From NCBI GenBank assembly GCA_944381215.1, contig CALWKF010000010.1:1-50417 (forward strand): DNA of 50,417 nt, given 5' to 3'. The stretch comes from an uncultured Clostridia bacterium (lineage in GTDB: Bacteria > Bacillota > Clostridia > Christensenellales > UBA1242). Position numbers and translations under genes: made by a program. Position 1 is the stretch's first letter, and each line of letters opens with the position of its first letter. Under the pieces are notes generated by a model. That model made no database searches. It was not told the origin of the DNA and saw only the letters and a program-made list of their open reading frames with translations. Shown here piece by piece: positions 1 through 7,793 of this stretch.

Positions 1-503
1 TCAGTCGCCCAATTCTCCAAAATTCCGCCCTCGATTCGCTCCGTAACCGAAAAGGTGTAAGCGGAAGTCAGCGGGTTATCGATATCGTAGACCGCCTCAA
101 TGACGTTCCCCACCTTTATCTTCATAGTGCCAGACTCGGGCAAGCCCTGTTTTGCGATGTTGTCCCCAGCAAGCGAGCGCAACATATGAATGTAGAATTT
201 TTTGCGGTCTAGAAATTCCTTCATTGCCAGGCAAAATTTAGGTACTTGGCTTTCGACTTCGGCCCCAGACATGCGCAAAATCTTGCCAAACTGCGCCTCC
301 TCGTCATTTTCGCTGTTATTTTTCGTCTGGAAAATGCGCCTGATACTGATAAACTCAAGCCTGTCTAGTATATTAAAGGCCTCATCCTTGTTCTCAGCAA
401 CCAGCCTCGCGTACACCCCAGGGACGTATTGCGTGTTCTCCCCAAAAGGTTGCAATACGGTCATCTTTTGAAAATAACGCTTTGCGAGTTCTTTGATATC
501 CAT
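1..503 (-). CDS. Hypothetical protein, 3' end cut by window edge
   Basis: An open frame starts with ATG at 501-503 and runs off the left edge without a stop (167 codons visible). A strong AAGGAGG site overlaps the stop codon of the upstream gene at 517, so the two are probably translationally coupled in one minus-strand operon behind recF. The visible protein begins MDIKELAKRYFQKM, is soluble and mixed alpha/beta in character, and has no motif I recognise. In many Bacillota the position after recF is taken by gyrB or a small DUF721/RemB-type gene; this protein resembles neither. The function is unknown. I am confident that it is coding because of the ribosome site and uninterrupted frame. Confidence 0.7.
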   Translation of the reverse strand, partial: MDIKELAKRYFQKMTVLQPFGENTQYVPGVYARLVAENKDEAFNILDRLEFISIRRIFQTKNNSENDEEAQFGKILRMSGAEVESQVPKFCLAMKEFLDRKKFYIHMLRSLAGDNIAKQGLPESGTMKIKVGNVIEAVYDIDNPLTSAYTFSVTERIEGGILENWAT

Positions 504-516
504 TTCTTGCCCTCCT

Positions 517-1542
517 TTATCTTGCGTGTGCGGAGTCTTGGGACTTGTCTTTGTCTCTTTCGTACATAGCCTTTAACCGCTTTTCGGTGTCGTGCATAAA
601 GTCGATCACCCCAGCCTCGTACTTTTTATCGCACATGAAAAACAATGTGTTGTAGAGCGGTTCGCCAGTCTTTAAGTTGTCGAGATATGCATTTAGTTTA
701 GCACTAACATTTTCGTCCAAAATCTTGGGTCTATTTTTCTCGAAGTAATCAATCAACGCGCAGTACTGACTAAATATCTTTTCTCTGTCGAGTTCCTCAA
801 TACCACCTACACTTGCCTTGCCGTTATATTTTAGGGTCTTGTAAAGTTGCTCCAACATCGTCTTAAACTCGTGCGTCTTGTCGTTTCGCCCCTCACCTCT
901 GCCCGTCATAAACTCACGGCGGAGTTGGTTATTACTCACCGCGTTCCAGCACCCGCACATCACCGCGGGCAATTGCAGATTGACTGTCATACGCCGATAC
1001 TCAGGTTCGGTCGCGGTAAACTCGTTTGAGAACACTTGCGCCACCATATCGCTCGACCAGTCGGTCACAATCCCCTCCTCGACCATGATTTGGGGGATGT
1101 ACGCCCTATAAAAACTCTCGGGCGATAAATCGCCACGATAATACTCGATATTTGCGTTACCGAAGACAACACACGGCTCCTCCGTCATTATTTCGGCACC
1201 GCCCTCATCGTGTCGGTAGTCCCATTTTCCAATCACCGCCCCCGCGGTCGCGTGCAACATCTCGTGCATCACCGTCTCGCGCTTTCGGTACTCCTGCCTC
1301 TCGCCCCCAGTAAAGAGCCTCGGGTCGATGGTGATTGTGCTCTTCAAACTCTTGCCGTTTACCACGCGCTCCGTTTTCCCAAAAGCCCGCCTGCCGACAA
1401 CTTGGTCAAACGTTATTTCGACAGCCTTTACTCTACTCTCAATCGTTTCGGCAAAATTCGGCACAACGGCGTTTACCATTCTCTTGAAATTCGGCATCAT
1501 CTTGGAAATTTCGGTCATATAGCCCTTATATATTTTATCCAT
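517..1542 (-). CDS. HExxH zinc metallopeptidase-like protein
   Basis: A 341-residue protein carries HEMLH at residues 93-97, a HExxH zinc site preceded by a hydrophobic/charged helix. About 20 residues further on is the acidic stretch HDEGGAEIMTEE, which could supply a third glutamate ligand as in gluzincin or minigluzincin folds. No signal peptide or membrane segment is seen, so it should act in the cytoplasm. The gene starts 2 bp after recF ends and is followed by a coupled unknown gene, so it is probably co-transcribed with recF. HExxH proteins of similar look include SprT-like DNA-protein crosslink proteases and phage metallopeptidases. The recF linkage makes a DNA-repair role plausible, but that is inference. 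Confidence 0.7.
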   Translation of the reverse strand: MDKIYKGYMTEISKMMPNFKRMVNAVVPNFAETIESRVKAVEITFDQVVGRRAFGKTERVVNGKSLKSTITIDPRLFTGGERQEYRKRETVMHEMLHATAGAVIGKWDYRHDEGGAEIMTEEPCVVFGNANIEYYRGDLSPESFYRAYIPQIMVEEGIVTDWSSDMVAQVFSNEFTATEPEYRRMTVNLQLPAVMCGCWNAVSNNQLRREFMTGRGEGRNDKTHEFKTMLEQLYKTLKYNGKASVGGIEELDREKIFSQYCALIDYFEKNRPKILDENVSAKLNAYLDNLKTGEPLYNTLFFMCDKKYEAGVIDFMHDTEKRLKAMYERDKDKSQDSAHAR

Positions 1543-1544
1543 AC

Positions 1545-2792
1545 TTACTCCTCCCCCTCATCTTCTGCATTTTTAAATGCGTTCTCTAAAATTTCGGCCT
1601 CGGCACTCTCGCGCATAAACCTCTCCTTTAACCCTGGGTCAATCGGCAACTCCTCGACAGCCCCCGCGGTTACTTTAAAAAGTTTATCAGGCACGGCGGG
1701 AAAATCCCACTCGGTGCACGTGATTATTGTGTCAAAAGTCCTGCAATACTCCATTAACTTCTGCCTGCGCTCCTCGTCGAGCTCGGACAGCACGTCATCG
1801 AGTAGCAAAGTGGGCTTCTCCCCGTAGTGCTTTTTGTATAAAAACATCTCGGCAATTTTCAAGGCCAGTGTCGCGGTCCGCTGTTGCCCTAGCGACCCAG
1901 CAGTCCGTAGTGGTATCCATGTAAAAGTATCCGTTTCGGGCTTGCCAAACTCTCCTGGGTGCACGTAGCCAAGTTTAATCTCAAAATCGTCGAGGTGCGC
2001 GCCGACGTTTGTAGTCTTGGTCGCAATGTCCCTTGGGTAACTCTCGCGAATTTTCTGCCTGTAAACTGTGTCAAAAGTGTTTACATTTATATCAGCCAGC
2101 CTATCGAAAAATGTGCGGTAAGTGATTTTCAAGGTTTCCTTGTTATCCGTCAGCACCCGCATCGCAATCGAGGCGAATTTGTCGAGGCTCCGCATAAAGG
2201 TAGCCCTGCGCAACATCACACGAATGCTGTACGCGCTGATTTGCCTGTCCCATGGTAGTAAACTCGGGTCGTACCTATTTGCTATTTTAATCGATTTCAA
2301 TATCGCATTCCGCTGTTTTAGCGCGTGCTGGAGGTTTTTGAGCGCGTTCATATACCCCGTGCCGATTTGGCAGTTAATTATGTCCATAAACCGCCTGCGG
2401 TACTGTGGCCCGCCCCTAACAATGTTAATCTCATCAGGGCTAAAATACACGGTCGCAAAATTGCCCACGATGTCGCTAACCCTCTGGCTCGGCACGCCGT
2501 CGAGAAGCACGAGTTTACCCTTCGACGCGTTAATATCTACGCCAACCTCGCGCTCGGCCCCGCCACGCTCATAATTTACGCGAATTTCGGCCCCGCGCTT
2601 GCCGAGTGTTATCGTGTCCGCATCCTTTCGTGTCCGCGGGCTCCTACCGATACTACATAGGTGTAAGGCCTCGAGGATGTTCGTCTTCCCCGCGCCATTG
2701 CTCCCGCAGATTACATTTAGGCCCTTGCTAAACTTGATTTCCTGGTCCGCTAGATTTCTAAAATTCTTGACCGTCAAACTATTGATTTTCAT
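1545..2792 (-). CDS. recF: DNA replication/repair protein RecF
   Basis: RecF is an SMC-like ABC ATPase that works with RecO and RecR to load RecA at single-strand gaps. The N-terminus MKINSLTVKNFRNLADQEI is typical. Walker A GSNGAGKTN is near residue 30, and the signature region and Walker B (LLLDDVLSELDEERR) are in the last third. At 415 residues it is slightly longer than usual (about 360-375) because of an acidic C-terminal tail. The gene lies downstream of dnaA on the same strand, but dnaN is missing from between them. It has its own promoter at 2909-2937 and a leader of about 110 nt. The nearest good Shine-Dalgarno (AGGAG) is about 22 nt upstream of the ATG, further than normal, and an in-frame stop prevents an upstream start. 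Confidence 0.95.
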   Translation of the reverse strand: MKINSLTVKNFRNLADQEIKFSKGLNVICGSNGAGKTNILEALHLCSIGRSPRTRKDADTITLGKRGAEIRVNYERGGAEREVGVDINASKGKLVLLDGVPSQRVSDIVGNFATVYFSPDEINIVRGGPQYRRRFMDIINCQIGTGYMNALKNLQHALKQRNAILKSIKIANRYDPSLLPWDRQISAYSIRVMLRRATFMRSLDKFASIAMRVLTDNKETLKITYRTFFDRLADINVNTFDTVYRQKIRESYPRDIATKTTNVGAHLDDFEIKLGYVHPGEFGKPETDTFTWIPLRTAGSLGQQRTATLALKIAEMFLYKKHYGEKPTLLLDDVLSELDEERRQKLMEYCRTFDTIITCTEWDFPAVPDKLFKVTAGAVEELPIDPGLKERFMRESAEAEILENAFKNAEDEGEE

Positions 2793-2831
2793 AACTTAAC
2801 TTAATGCCACTCACTCCTAAAAAATTTTGCC

Positions 2832-2860
2832 TCGCGCGTACGCGCGCGCGTGCGCGCGTA
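2832..2860. repeat. Alternating CG/GC tract in the recF leader
   Basis: About 29 bp of nearly pure alternating purine-pyrimidine (CGCGCGTACGCGCGCG and similar) sits in the transcribed leader of recF, between its promoter and start codon. The tract is self-complementary, so it can form a GC hairpin in RNA or Z-DNA/cruciform in DNA. It stands out sharply from the AT-rich surroundings. Confidence 0.7.
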
Positions 2861-2908
2861 TAAAAAACAAGCACGCCCCTAAAATTGGGTACTAATTTGC
2901 TTGATTAC

Positions 2909-2937
2909 ATTATATCAAATTTATTTGATTTTTTCAA
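2909..2937 (-). promoter_or_regulatory. Sigma-A promoter of recF
   Basis: On the minus strand, TTGAAA (2932-2937) and TATAAT (2909-2914) are separated by exactly 17 bp. Transcription would start near 2902 and read into recF. Confidence 0.75.
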
Positions 2938-2990
2938 GGAAATAAGCCACCTTTTTAAGCAAATTTGCATAATTTTATGCTAAAAACCAA

Positions 2991-3021
2991 GAAAAAAGAG
3001 CTTAGGGAATGCCTATGCTCT
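2991..3021 (-). terminator. Intrinsic terminator after dnaA
   Basis: The arms at 2997-3006 and 3012-3021 form a 10-bp stem with one mismatch and a 5-nt loop. On the minus strand this is followed by a run of T. It separates dnaA transcription from recF. Confidence 0.8.
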
Positions 3022-3111
3022 AAATATTTTTATTTTTTAGAAACTTCGTGCTAAATTTACCTTAAATTCGCCCTTAAATTAAAGAGGCAAAAAGGCACTA
3101 TGGGTGCTTGA

Positions 3112-4491
3112 TTATGATGCGCTTTTGAGTTCGGTAATTAGGTCGTTTATGGTCTTTTTCATTTGCTTGTTTGTCTTAATTAGTTCCATGATTTTGTCGC
3201 GCGCGTGGATAATCGTCGTGTGGTCGCGCCCAAAAACCTGTCCAATCGTCGCAAGCGGTATTGCCAGCTGAGACCACATAAGGTAGATGCAGACCTGCCT
3301 CGGCTCCACAATTTCCTTGTTGCGCTTGCGCCCGACGAGGTCGCGCTTGTCAATGGTAAAGTGCTTGCACACCACCCCGATAATTTTGTCTTGGGTGATT
3401 TTGTTAATGCTGACGGGGGCAGGCTCGCCCTCTTTTTCGAGCACCTCCTCCATTTCCTCGCGCGTGGCCACAGTCTTACCGCGCAAATTGGCTAAAAAGT
3501 AAATTTTTCTTAATATCGCCTCGATTTCGCGGATGTTGAAACTTGCGAGTCTTTCAGCCAGCTCGTAGTCAACACCCTTTTCGAACTCAAATCGCTCGAG
3601 CTCAATCTTCTTTTGTATAATAAGTAGGCGAGTTTCAAAGTCTGGTGGCTGGATATCTTGCATAAAGCCACTGGCAAAGCGGGACCTAAGGCGTTCCTCG
3701 AGTGTTGCAATCTCTTTTGGAGGGCGGTCGGAGGAGATAATAATTTGCTTACCCGCGGAGTAGAGGTCGTTAAACGTGTTAAAAAACTCCTCCTGGACAC
3801 TCTTTTTGTTGCTAATAAACTGGATGTCGTCGATAAGGAGTACATCTGCCTGCCTATAACGCTTGTGGAAGGCGTCCATACCCTTCTCGTGTCGCTCGCG
3901 AATCGCCTCGACAAAGGCATTTGTAAACTGCTCGCAGGTTACATAGACGATGTTTAAATTCGTGGTCTTGTGCTCCCAAATGTAGTTGCCGATTGCGTGT
4001 AGTAAGTGCGTTTTACCCAGGCCCACACCGCCATAGATAAAGAGTGGGTTAAATCTCACCGCTGGGCTTTCTGCAACAGCACGGGCCGCCGCGTAGATGA
4101 CTTGGTTCGTCGTGCCGATTACGAAATTATCGAAAGTATAGCGCGGGTTGAATGGGTTTTTTAATGTCGCGGGCTTTGGGTCGATTAGCTCGATTTCCTC
4201 ATCTGGGTGGTTTTCGGTAAACTGCCTAATGTACTCGTCCTTCTCGTCGGGAACTAGCACGTAGATATCGTCGACATTAAAGTGTGCCTTGAGGGCTGGT
4301 CGCATCTTGTTTAAGTAGGTCTCGTAAATCTGCGTGCGGGTCATGTCCGTGGGCGCGATTACCACCAGTCTGTCCTTTTCGATATTAATAGGTTGCAGTG
4401 GGGTTATCCACAAGTCCATCCCGACTGATGAAATCACCTTTGAAAAATCGTCCATACACAGTGCCCATTGTCTCTCGATATAACCGCGCAT
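3112..4491 (-). CDS. dnaA: Chromosomal replication initiator DnaA
   Basis: DnaA is the AAA+ initiator that binds DnaA boxes and melts oriC. The 459-residue protein has all four domains: an N-terminal domain I (about 1-85), a short linker, the AAA+ core with Walker A GGVGLGKT (154-161) and Walker B VLLIDDIQF, and a C-terminal domain IV with the DNA-binding signature VFGRDHTTIIHARDKI. The ATG is preceded by a strong GGGGGAGG site. A separate terminator follows the gene. A perfect DnaA box lies inside the coding sequence at 4404-4412, and an AT-rich gap lies upstream. Both fit an origin region here, although dnaN, which usually follows dnaA, is elsewhere. Confidence 0.98.
   Translation of the reverse strand: MRGYIERQWALCMDDFSKVISSVGMDLWITPLQPINIEKDRLVVIAPTDMTRTQIYETYLNKMRPALKAHFNVDDIYVLVPDEKDEYIRQFTENHPDEEIELIDPKPATLKNPFNPRYTFDNFVIGTTNQVIYAAARAVAESPAVRFNPLFIYGGVGLGKTHLLHAIGNYIWEHKTTNLNIVYVTCEQFTNAFVEAIRERHEKGMDAFHKRYRQADVLLIDDIQFISNKKSVQEEFFNTFNDLYSAGKQIIISSDRPPKEIATLEERLRSRFASGFMQDIQPPDFETRLLIIQKKIELERFEFEKGVDYELAERLASFNIREIEAILRKIYFLANLRGKTVATREEMEEVLEKEGEPAPVSINKITQDKIIGVVCKHFTIDKRDLVGRKRNKEIVEPRQVCIYLMWSQLAIPLATIGQVFGRDHTTIIHARDKIMELIKTNKQMKKTINDLITELKSAS
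4404..4412 (+). promoter_or_regulatory. DnaA box inside the dnaA 5' coding region
   Basis: TTATCCACA is a perfect match to the DnaA-box consensus. On the coding strand it encodes part of LWIT near the DnaA N-terminus. It may be an autoregulatory or origin-associated site, or a chance effect of the conserved codons. Confidence 0.5.
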
Positions 4492-4808
4492 CGTGTCCTC
4501 CCCCTTTGTTAAGTAAATTTAGAATATCACAAATACTAAAATAAGTAAAGCCGTTAAGCCTTAATTTTTCACTTTTTGTCCGTGGTTTTTTGTCGCACTT
4601 GATTTTCTTTTACTTTGCTAAAAGCGCTCCGCCTTCGTAACCGCTTTTGCTGTAAATAATCACGACAATTGTTTTTTGTTATTAATAATATTTAATTTTT
4701 GCTAATGCCTAAATATATAAGGCTTTTTAAATGGCCTTAATTACTGTTTTTTCAAATTTTCCTATTTTGCTTCTTTAATTGCTGGTTTTTTAAATTTTGA
4801 TATATTTA
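4492..4808. other. AT-rich intergenic gap upstream of dnaA, origin candidate
   Basis: This 317-bp stretch carries the dnaA promoter region (a TGTGATATTCT extended -10-like element just upstream of the ribosome site). It also has a short GC island with AAGCG inverted repeats near 4618-4650 and a long T-rich tract. I find only imperfect DnaA-box-like sites (for example TGTAAATAA near 4650), so an oriC here is possible but not shown. Confidence 0.35.
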
Positions 4809-5144
4809 TTAATTCTTGAATTTTTCTTTAATTTGTTGGTTTTTTAAATCTGCCCGAAATCTTTTGAGGTCGACTCTATTTAGCCACACCTCTACACCCT
4901 CAGCGGACAGTCTCTTTGCCTGCTCGCCTGCACCCCCAAAGGCATAATTTGGGGCAAGCCTTCCACTACTAGATACCACTCTATGACACGGAGTAACCTT
5001 TGAATCGGTATTCGTGTGCAAGGCATTGCCAACCGCACGGGCACCCCCTGGACACCCGATAAACTCGGCAATATCGCCGTATGTAGACACTTTTCCCGCG
5101 GGAATTTTCCTCACCGCCTCAAACACTCGCTCTCTAAACTCCAT
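4809..5144 (-). CDS. MGMT-family methylated-DNA methyltransferase domain protein
   Basis: A 111-residue protein equals only the C-terminal DNA-binding/alkyl-acceptor domain of O6-methylguanine-DNA methyltransferase. The N-terminus MEFRERVFEAVRKIPAGKVSTYGD matches the helix-turn-helix start of that domain. The acceptor motif PCHRV is intact (Cys53), unlike alkyltransferase-like proteins, which have PWHRV. The following RLAPNYAFGG and QAKRLSAEGV stretches are also typical. The role would be direct reversal of O6-alkylguanine or recognition of alkylated bases for repair. It lies upstream of dnaA on the same strand, 317 bp away, and downstream of clpX after a terminator, so it is probably its own unit. 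Confidence 0.88.
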   Translation of the reverse strand: MEFRERVFEAVRKIPAGKVSTYGDIAEFIGCPGGARAVGNALHTNTDSKVTPCHRVVSSSGRLAPNYAFGGAGEQAKRLSAEGVEVWLNRVDLKRFRADLKNQQIKEKFKN

Positions 5145-5456
5145 AACTTCCTCCTATACAAAACTAGCCCGTCCTGATTCTAGCGCACCACAAAATTCTT
5201 GAGCACACCTATTACTTTCAATACTAGCAACCCCGCCGATAACATCTTGCCCGTCGTATATTATCATTATATCACACTTTTTCTAAAATTTAGCCACCGT
5301 GTGCCAACTTTTTTAAAAAATTTTCCACTTTTCCACACTTTTTCCCGCAAAATTTAAAAAATAAAAAAAGCGGAGTTAACCGCTTTAAATTATTCCGTGG
5401 TGTCGTCGGTTTGAAAAATTTTAACAAATGAATATTACATAATTTTAAAAGGTGTT
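5145..5456. other. Intergenic stretch between clpX and the MGMT gene
   Basis: It holds the clpX terminator (5361-5386) and, toward 5150-5290, the upstream region of the MGMT gene. I see no convincing gene. Confidence 0.5.
5361..5386 (-). terminator. Intrinsic terminator after clpX
   Basis: AAAGCGG (5367-5373) pairs with CCGCTTT (5380-5386) around a 6-nt loop. On the minus strand it is followed by TTTTTTATTTTT. Confidence 0.9.
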
Positions 5457-6698
5457 TTAGCGGAGCAGATTGGCCGTCTGCTTTTGAGGCTTGTACCGAA
5501 GTTTTGGGCGCGCTTTTTTCTGGATATAGTCGGCAGTTACCACGACGGAAGCGAGGCCCTTCTCACTAGGGCACTTATACATAATATCTAGCATGATTTC
5601 TTCCATTATAGTACGTAGTCCACGGGCCCCCATATTGAGTTCCAGCCCGCGGTCCGCAATCGCATCCAAGGCCTTTTGCTCGAAACTTAACTCCACGCCG
5701 TCGATTTTGAGAATAGTCTTGTACTGGTCGATTAGGTTGTTTTTGGGCACGGTGAGGATGTCCAGCATCGCCTGTTTATTCAGCGCCTCGAGGCCAATAA
5801 CGACTGGGAGCCTGCCCACAAACTCTGGAATCAGCCCAAACTCGATTAGGTCGTTCGGGCGAACGTTGTCGATAAACTTGTACTCGTGCTCGGGCGTGTG
5901 CTCCTCGGTGTCTGCGTTGAAGCCGACTGTCGAGCGAACGCACCTCTCTTCGACAATCTCTCGAAGCCTTACGAACGCACCCCCGCAGATAAATAAGATG
6001 TTGCTGGTGTCCATTGTCATGGTTTCTTGGTGCGGAAGTCTCCTTTTTTCGATAGAAACCTCGACCGAACTCCCCTCCAAGATTTTCAGCAACCCCTGCT
6101 GTACGCCCTCGCCAGACACGTCGCGAGTGAGATTGCGGGAGTCGGTTTTCTTGGCAATTTTGTCTATCTCATCGATGTAGACAATGCCCATTTCAGCACG
6201 GCGCACATCGTAGTCGGCAGCGATTAGGAGTTTACTTAAAATGCTCTCGACGTCGTCGCCCACGTACCCCGCCTCGGTTAAAGTCGTTGCGTCGACGCAG
6301 ACAAAGGGCACTTGGAGCATTCGCGCCAAGGTCTTCGCAATTAACGTCTTCCCCACCCCCGTTGGTCCTATTAGCAAAATGTTGCTTTTATCGAGTTCAA
6401 CAGAACGTGCGCGGATGCTGGAATTGTAGTTTAGGCGTTTGTAGTGGTTGTATACCGCCACGGCCATGGCGCGCTTGGCATTGTCTTGACCCACGATAAA
6501 TTCGTCGAGTTGAGCCTTAATTTCCATTGGCGCGGGCAAGCGAAATTTTTCAGGAGCCTTTTTCTTGTTGTCCTCGACGACCGAGCGACAAATCTCGATA
6601 CAAGTGTCGCAGATAAAGCAGTCCGACGCGGGGCTCGAGACAAGTCTGCGGACACTCCCCTGTGGCTTCCCGCAAAAAGAACAGTGTGCATCATTCAT
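5457..6698 (-). CDS. clpX: ATP-dependent protease ATPase subunit ClpX
   Basis: ClpX unfolds tagged substrates and feeds them to ClpP. The 413-residue protein begins with the C4 zinc-binding domain (CSFCGK at 6-10 and CDTC around 30-33), then the AAA+ module with Walker A GPTGVGKT (111-118) and Walker B VYIDEIDKIA. The pore-loop region and the C-terminal sensor/lid domain follow (LNMGARGLRTIMEEI). The length is normal. The gene lies about 330 bp downstream of clpP on the same strand, with tig upstream of clpP. This tig-clpP-clpX order is the classical arrangement for the ribosome-associated chaperone and protease. A terminator follows. Confidence 0.98.
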   Translation of the reverse strand: MNDAHCSFCGKPQGSVRRLVSSPASDCFICDTCIEICRSVVEDNKKKAPEKFRLPAPMEIKAQLDEFIVGQDNAKRAMAVAVYNHYKRLNYNSSIRARSVELDKSNILLIGPTGVGKTLIAKTLARMLQVPFVCVDATTLTEAGYVGDDVESILSKLLIAADYDVRRAEMGIVYIDEIDKIAKKTDSRNLTRDVSGEGVQQGLLKILEGSSVEVSIEKRRLPHQETMTMDTSNILFICGGAFVRLREIVEERCVRSTVGFNADTEEHTPEHEYKFIDNVRPNDLIEFGLIPEFVGRLPVVIGLEALNKQAMLDILTVPKNNLIDQYKTILKIDGVELSFEQKALDAIADRGLELNMGARGLRTIMEEIMLDIMYKCPSEKGLASVVVTADYIQKKARPKLRYKPQKQTANLLR

Positions 6699-7025
6699 AA
6701 TTTCCCCTCCATAATTAATTTAATTTTATGCACTTTTCAACAATTATCTTGATTTTTTTGTGCATTATTTTGATTTTTTAAAGTGTATTTTTTATATTTT
6801 TTAAGCAATTTTCGCCTTTTTAAGTATTTTTTATATTTTTGTGTTTTAAATGCTATTTTTAGGCATTATTTCGCTTTTTTAAACGTATTTTTGTTATTTT
6901 TCGAGTATTTTTTATATTTTTTGACATTTTTCATATAATTTTAGTACTTTTGGTCAATGTGTGTTAAGTTTTTGTGTCGTGTTGGCTTGATTTAATTTGT
7001 GCTTTTGTTGTGGTTGCTAGATAAT
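6699..7025. other. T-rich clpP-clpX gap with repeated motif
   Basis: This 327-bp region is strongly T-rich on the plus strand. A motif close to GTATTTTTTATATTTTT recurs near 6783, 6819 and 6905, with degenerate versions between. There is no open frame of note. It contains the clpX leader and the clpP 3' region. Confidence 0.6.
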
Positions 7026-7640
7026 TTAACTGGTATTTTTGGCCTTTTCATTTTTAATTGGCTCGAGTTTGGTTAGCACTTTGTCTACGATTCCATACTC
7101 CATGGCCTCGTACGCGCTCAAATAGTTGTCTCGCTCGATGTCTGCTAGCACCTTTTCCCTAGATTTGTCGCAAAATTCAGCAAGCAGTTCGGCATACACA
7201 TTGCGGTCCTTCACGCCCTCGCGGTAGTAAATCTCGATTTCGGTAATCTGGCCCGTTACCCCGCCCCACGGCTGATGAATCATGACCTTGCTGTGAGGCA
7301 GAACAAAGCGTTTACCTTTCTCCCCGCCCGCAAGCAGTAGTGCCGCAGCGGAGGCACACAGGCCTATGCAGATTGTGGACACGGGCGAACGGATGTAGCG
7401 CATGGTATCAAGTATCGCTAGGCCACTGCTCGCCACGCCCCCTGGGGAGTTGATGTAGAGGTGGATGTCCTTTTTGTTGTCTCGGCTTTCAAGATACAAA
7501 AGTTGCGCGATAACGGTGTCCGCTAGGGTGTCGTTAATCTCGCCAGTTACGAAGATTATGCGGTCCTCGAGCAATTTTGAATAGATGTCGAAGGCGCGTT
7601 CGCCCGAATTTGTCTTGTCAATAACGGTTGGTATAAACAT
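7026..7640 (-). CDS. clpP: ATP-dependent Clp protease proteolytic subunit ClpP
   Basis: ClpP is the barrel-forming serine peptidase partnered by ClpX or ClpC. At 204 residues it is of normal length. The catalytic triad is visible: Ser97 in GLCASAAA, His122 in MIHQPWGG and Asp171 in ERDNYLSA. The INSPGGVASSGLAI and KRFVLPHSKVM stretches are canonical. The protein starts at MFIPTVIDKT behind an AAGGAG-type site. It lies between tig and clpX on the same strand, each separated by non-coding DNA with terminators or promoters. The genes can therefore be transcribed independently while acting in one proteolysis pathway. Confidence 0.98.
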   Translation of the reverse strand: MFIPTVIDKTNSGERAFDIYSKLLEDRIIFVTGEINDTLADTVIAQLLYLESRDNKKDIHLYINSPGGVASSGLAILDTMRYIRSPVSTICIGLCASAAALLLAGGEKGKRFVLPHSKVMIHQPWGGVTGQITEIEIYYREGVKDRNVYAELLAEFCDKSREKVLADIERDNYLSAYEAMEYGIVDKVLTKLEPIKNEKAKNTS

Positions 7641-7740
7641 AATTTTCTCCTTTTATTTCAAAATTTTACATATTATAGCACACTTTAATTCGCTTGTGTT
7701 GAAGTTAGACTATATTAGATGTTTTGACCTAAAAATCGAC

Positions 7741-7782
7741 AAAAATAGAAAACACACGAGGAAATTACATCTCGTGTGTTTT
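7741..7782 (-). terminator. Bidirectional-type terminator after tig
   Basis: A 12-bp perfect stem (7749-7760 with 7771-7782) with a 10-nt loop. On the minus strand it is followed by CTATTTTT. Confidence 0.9.
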
Positions 7783-7793
7783 TAGGTAATAGC

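Noticed and set aside
1210..1827. A 205-codon plus-strand open frame across the HExxH gene and recF
   Set aside because: Antisense to two well-supported genes and without a ribosome site.
4492..4808. A definite oriC
   Set aside because: AT-rich and next to dnaA, but no cluster of good DnaA boxes; only one perfect box, and that lies in the gene.
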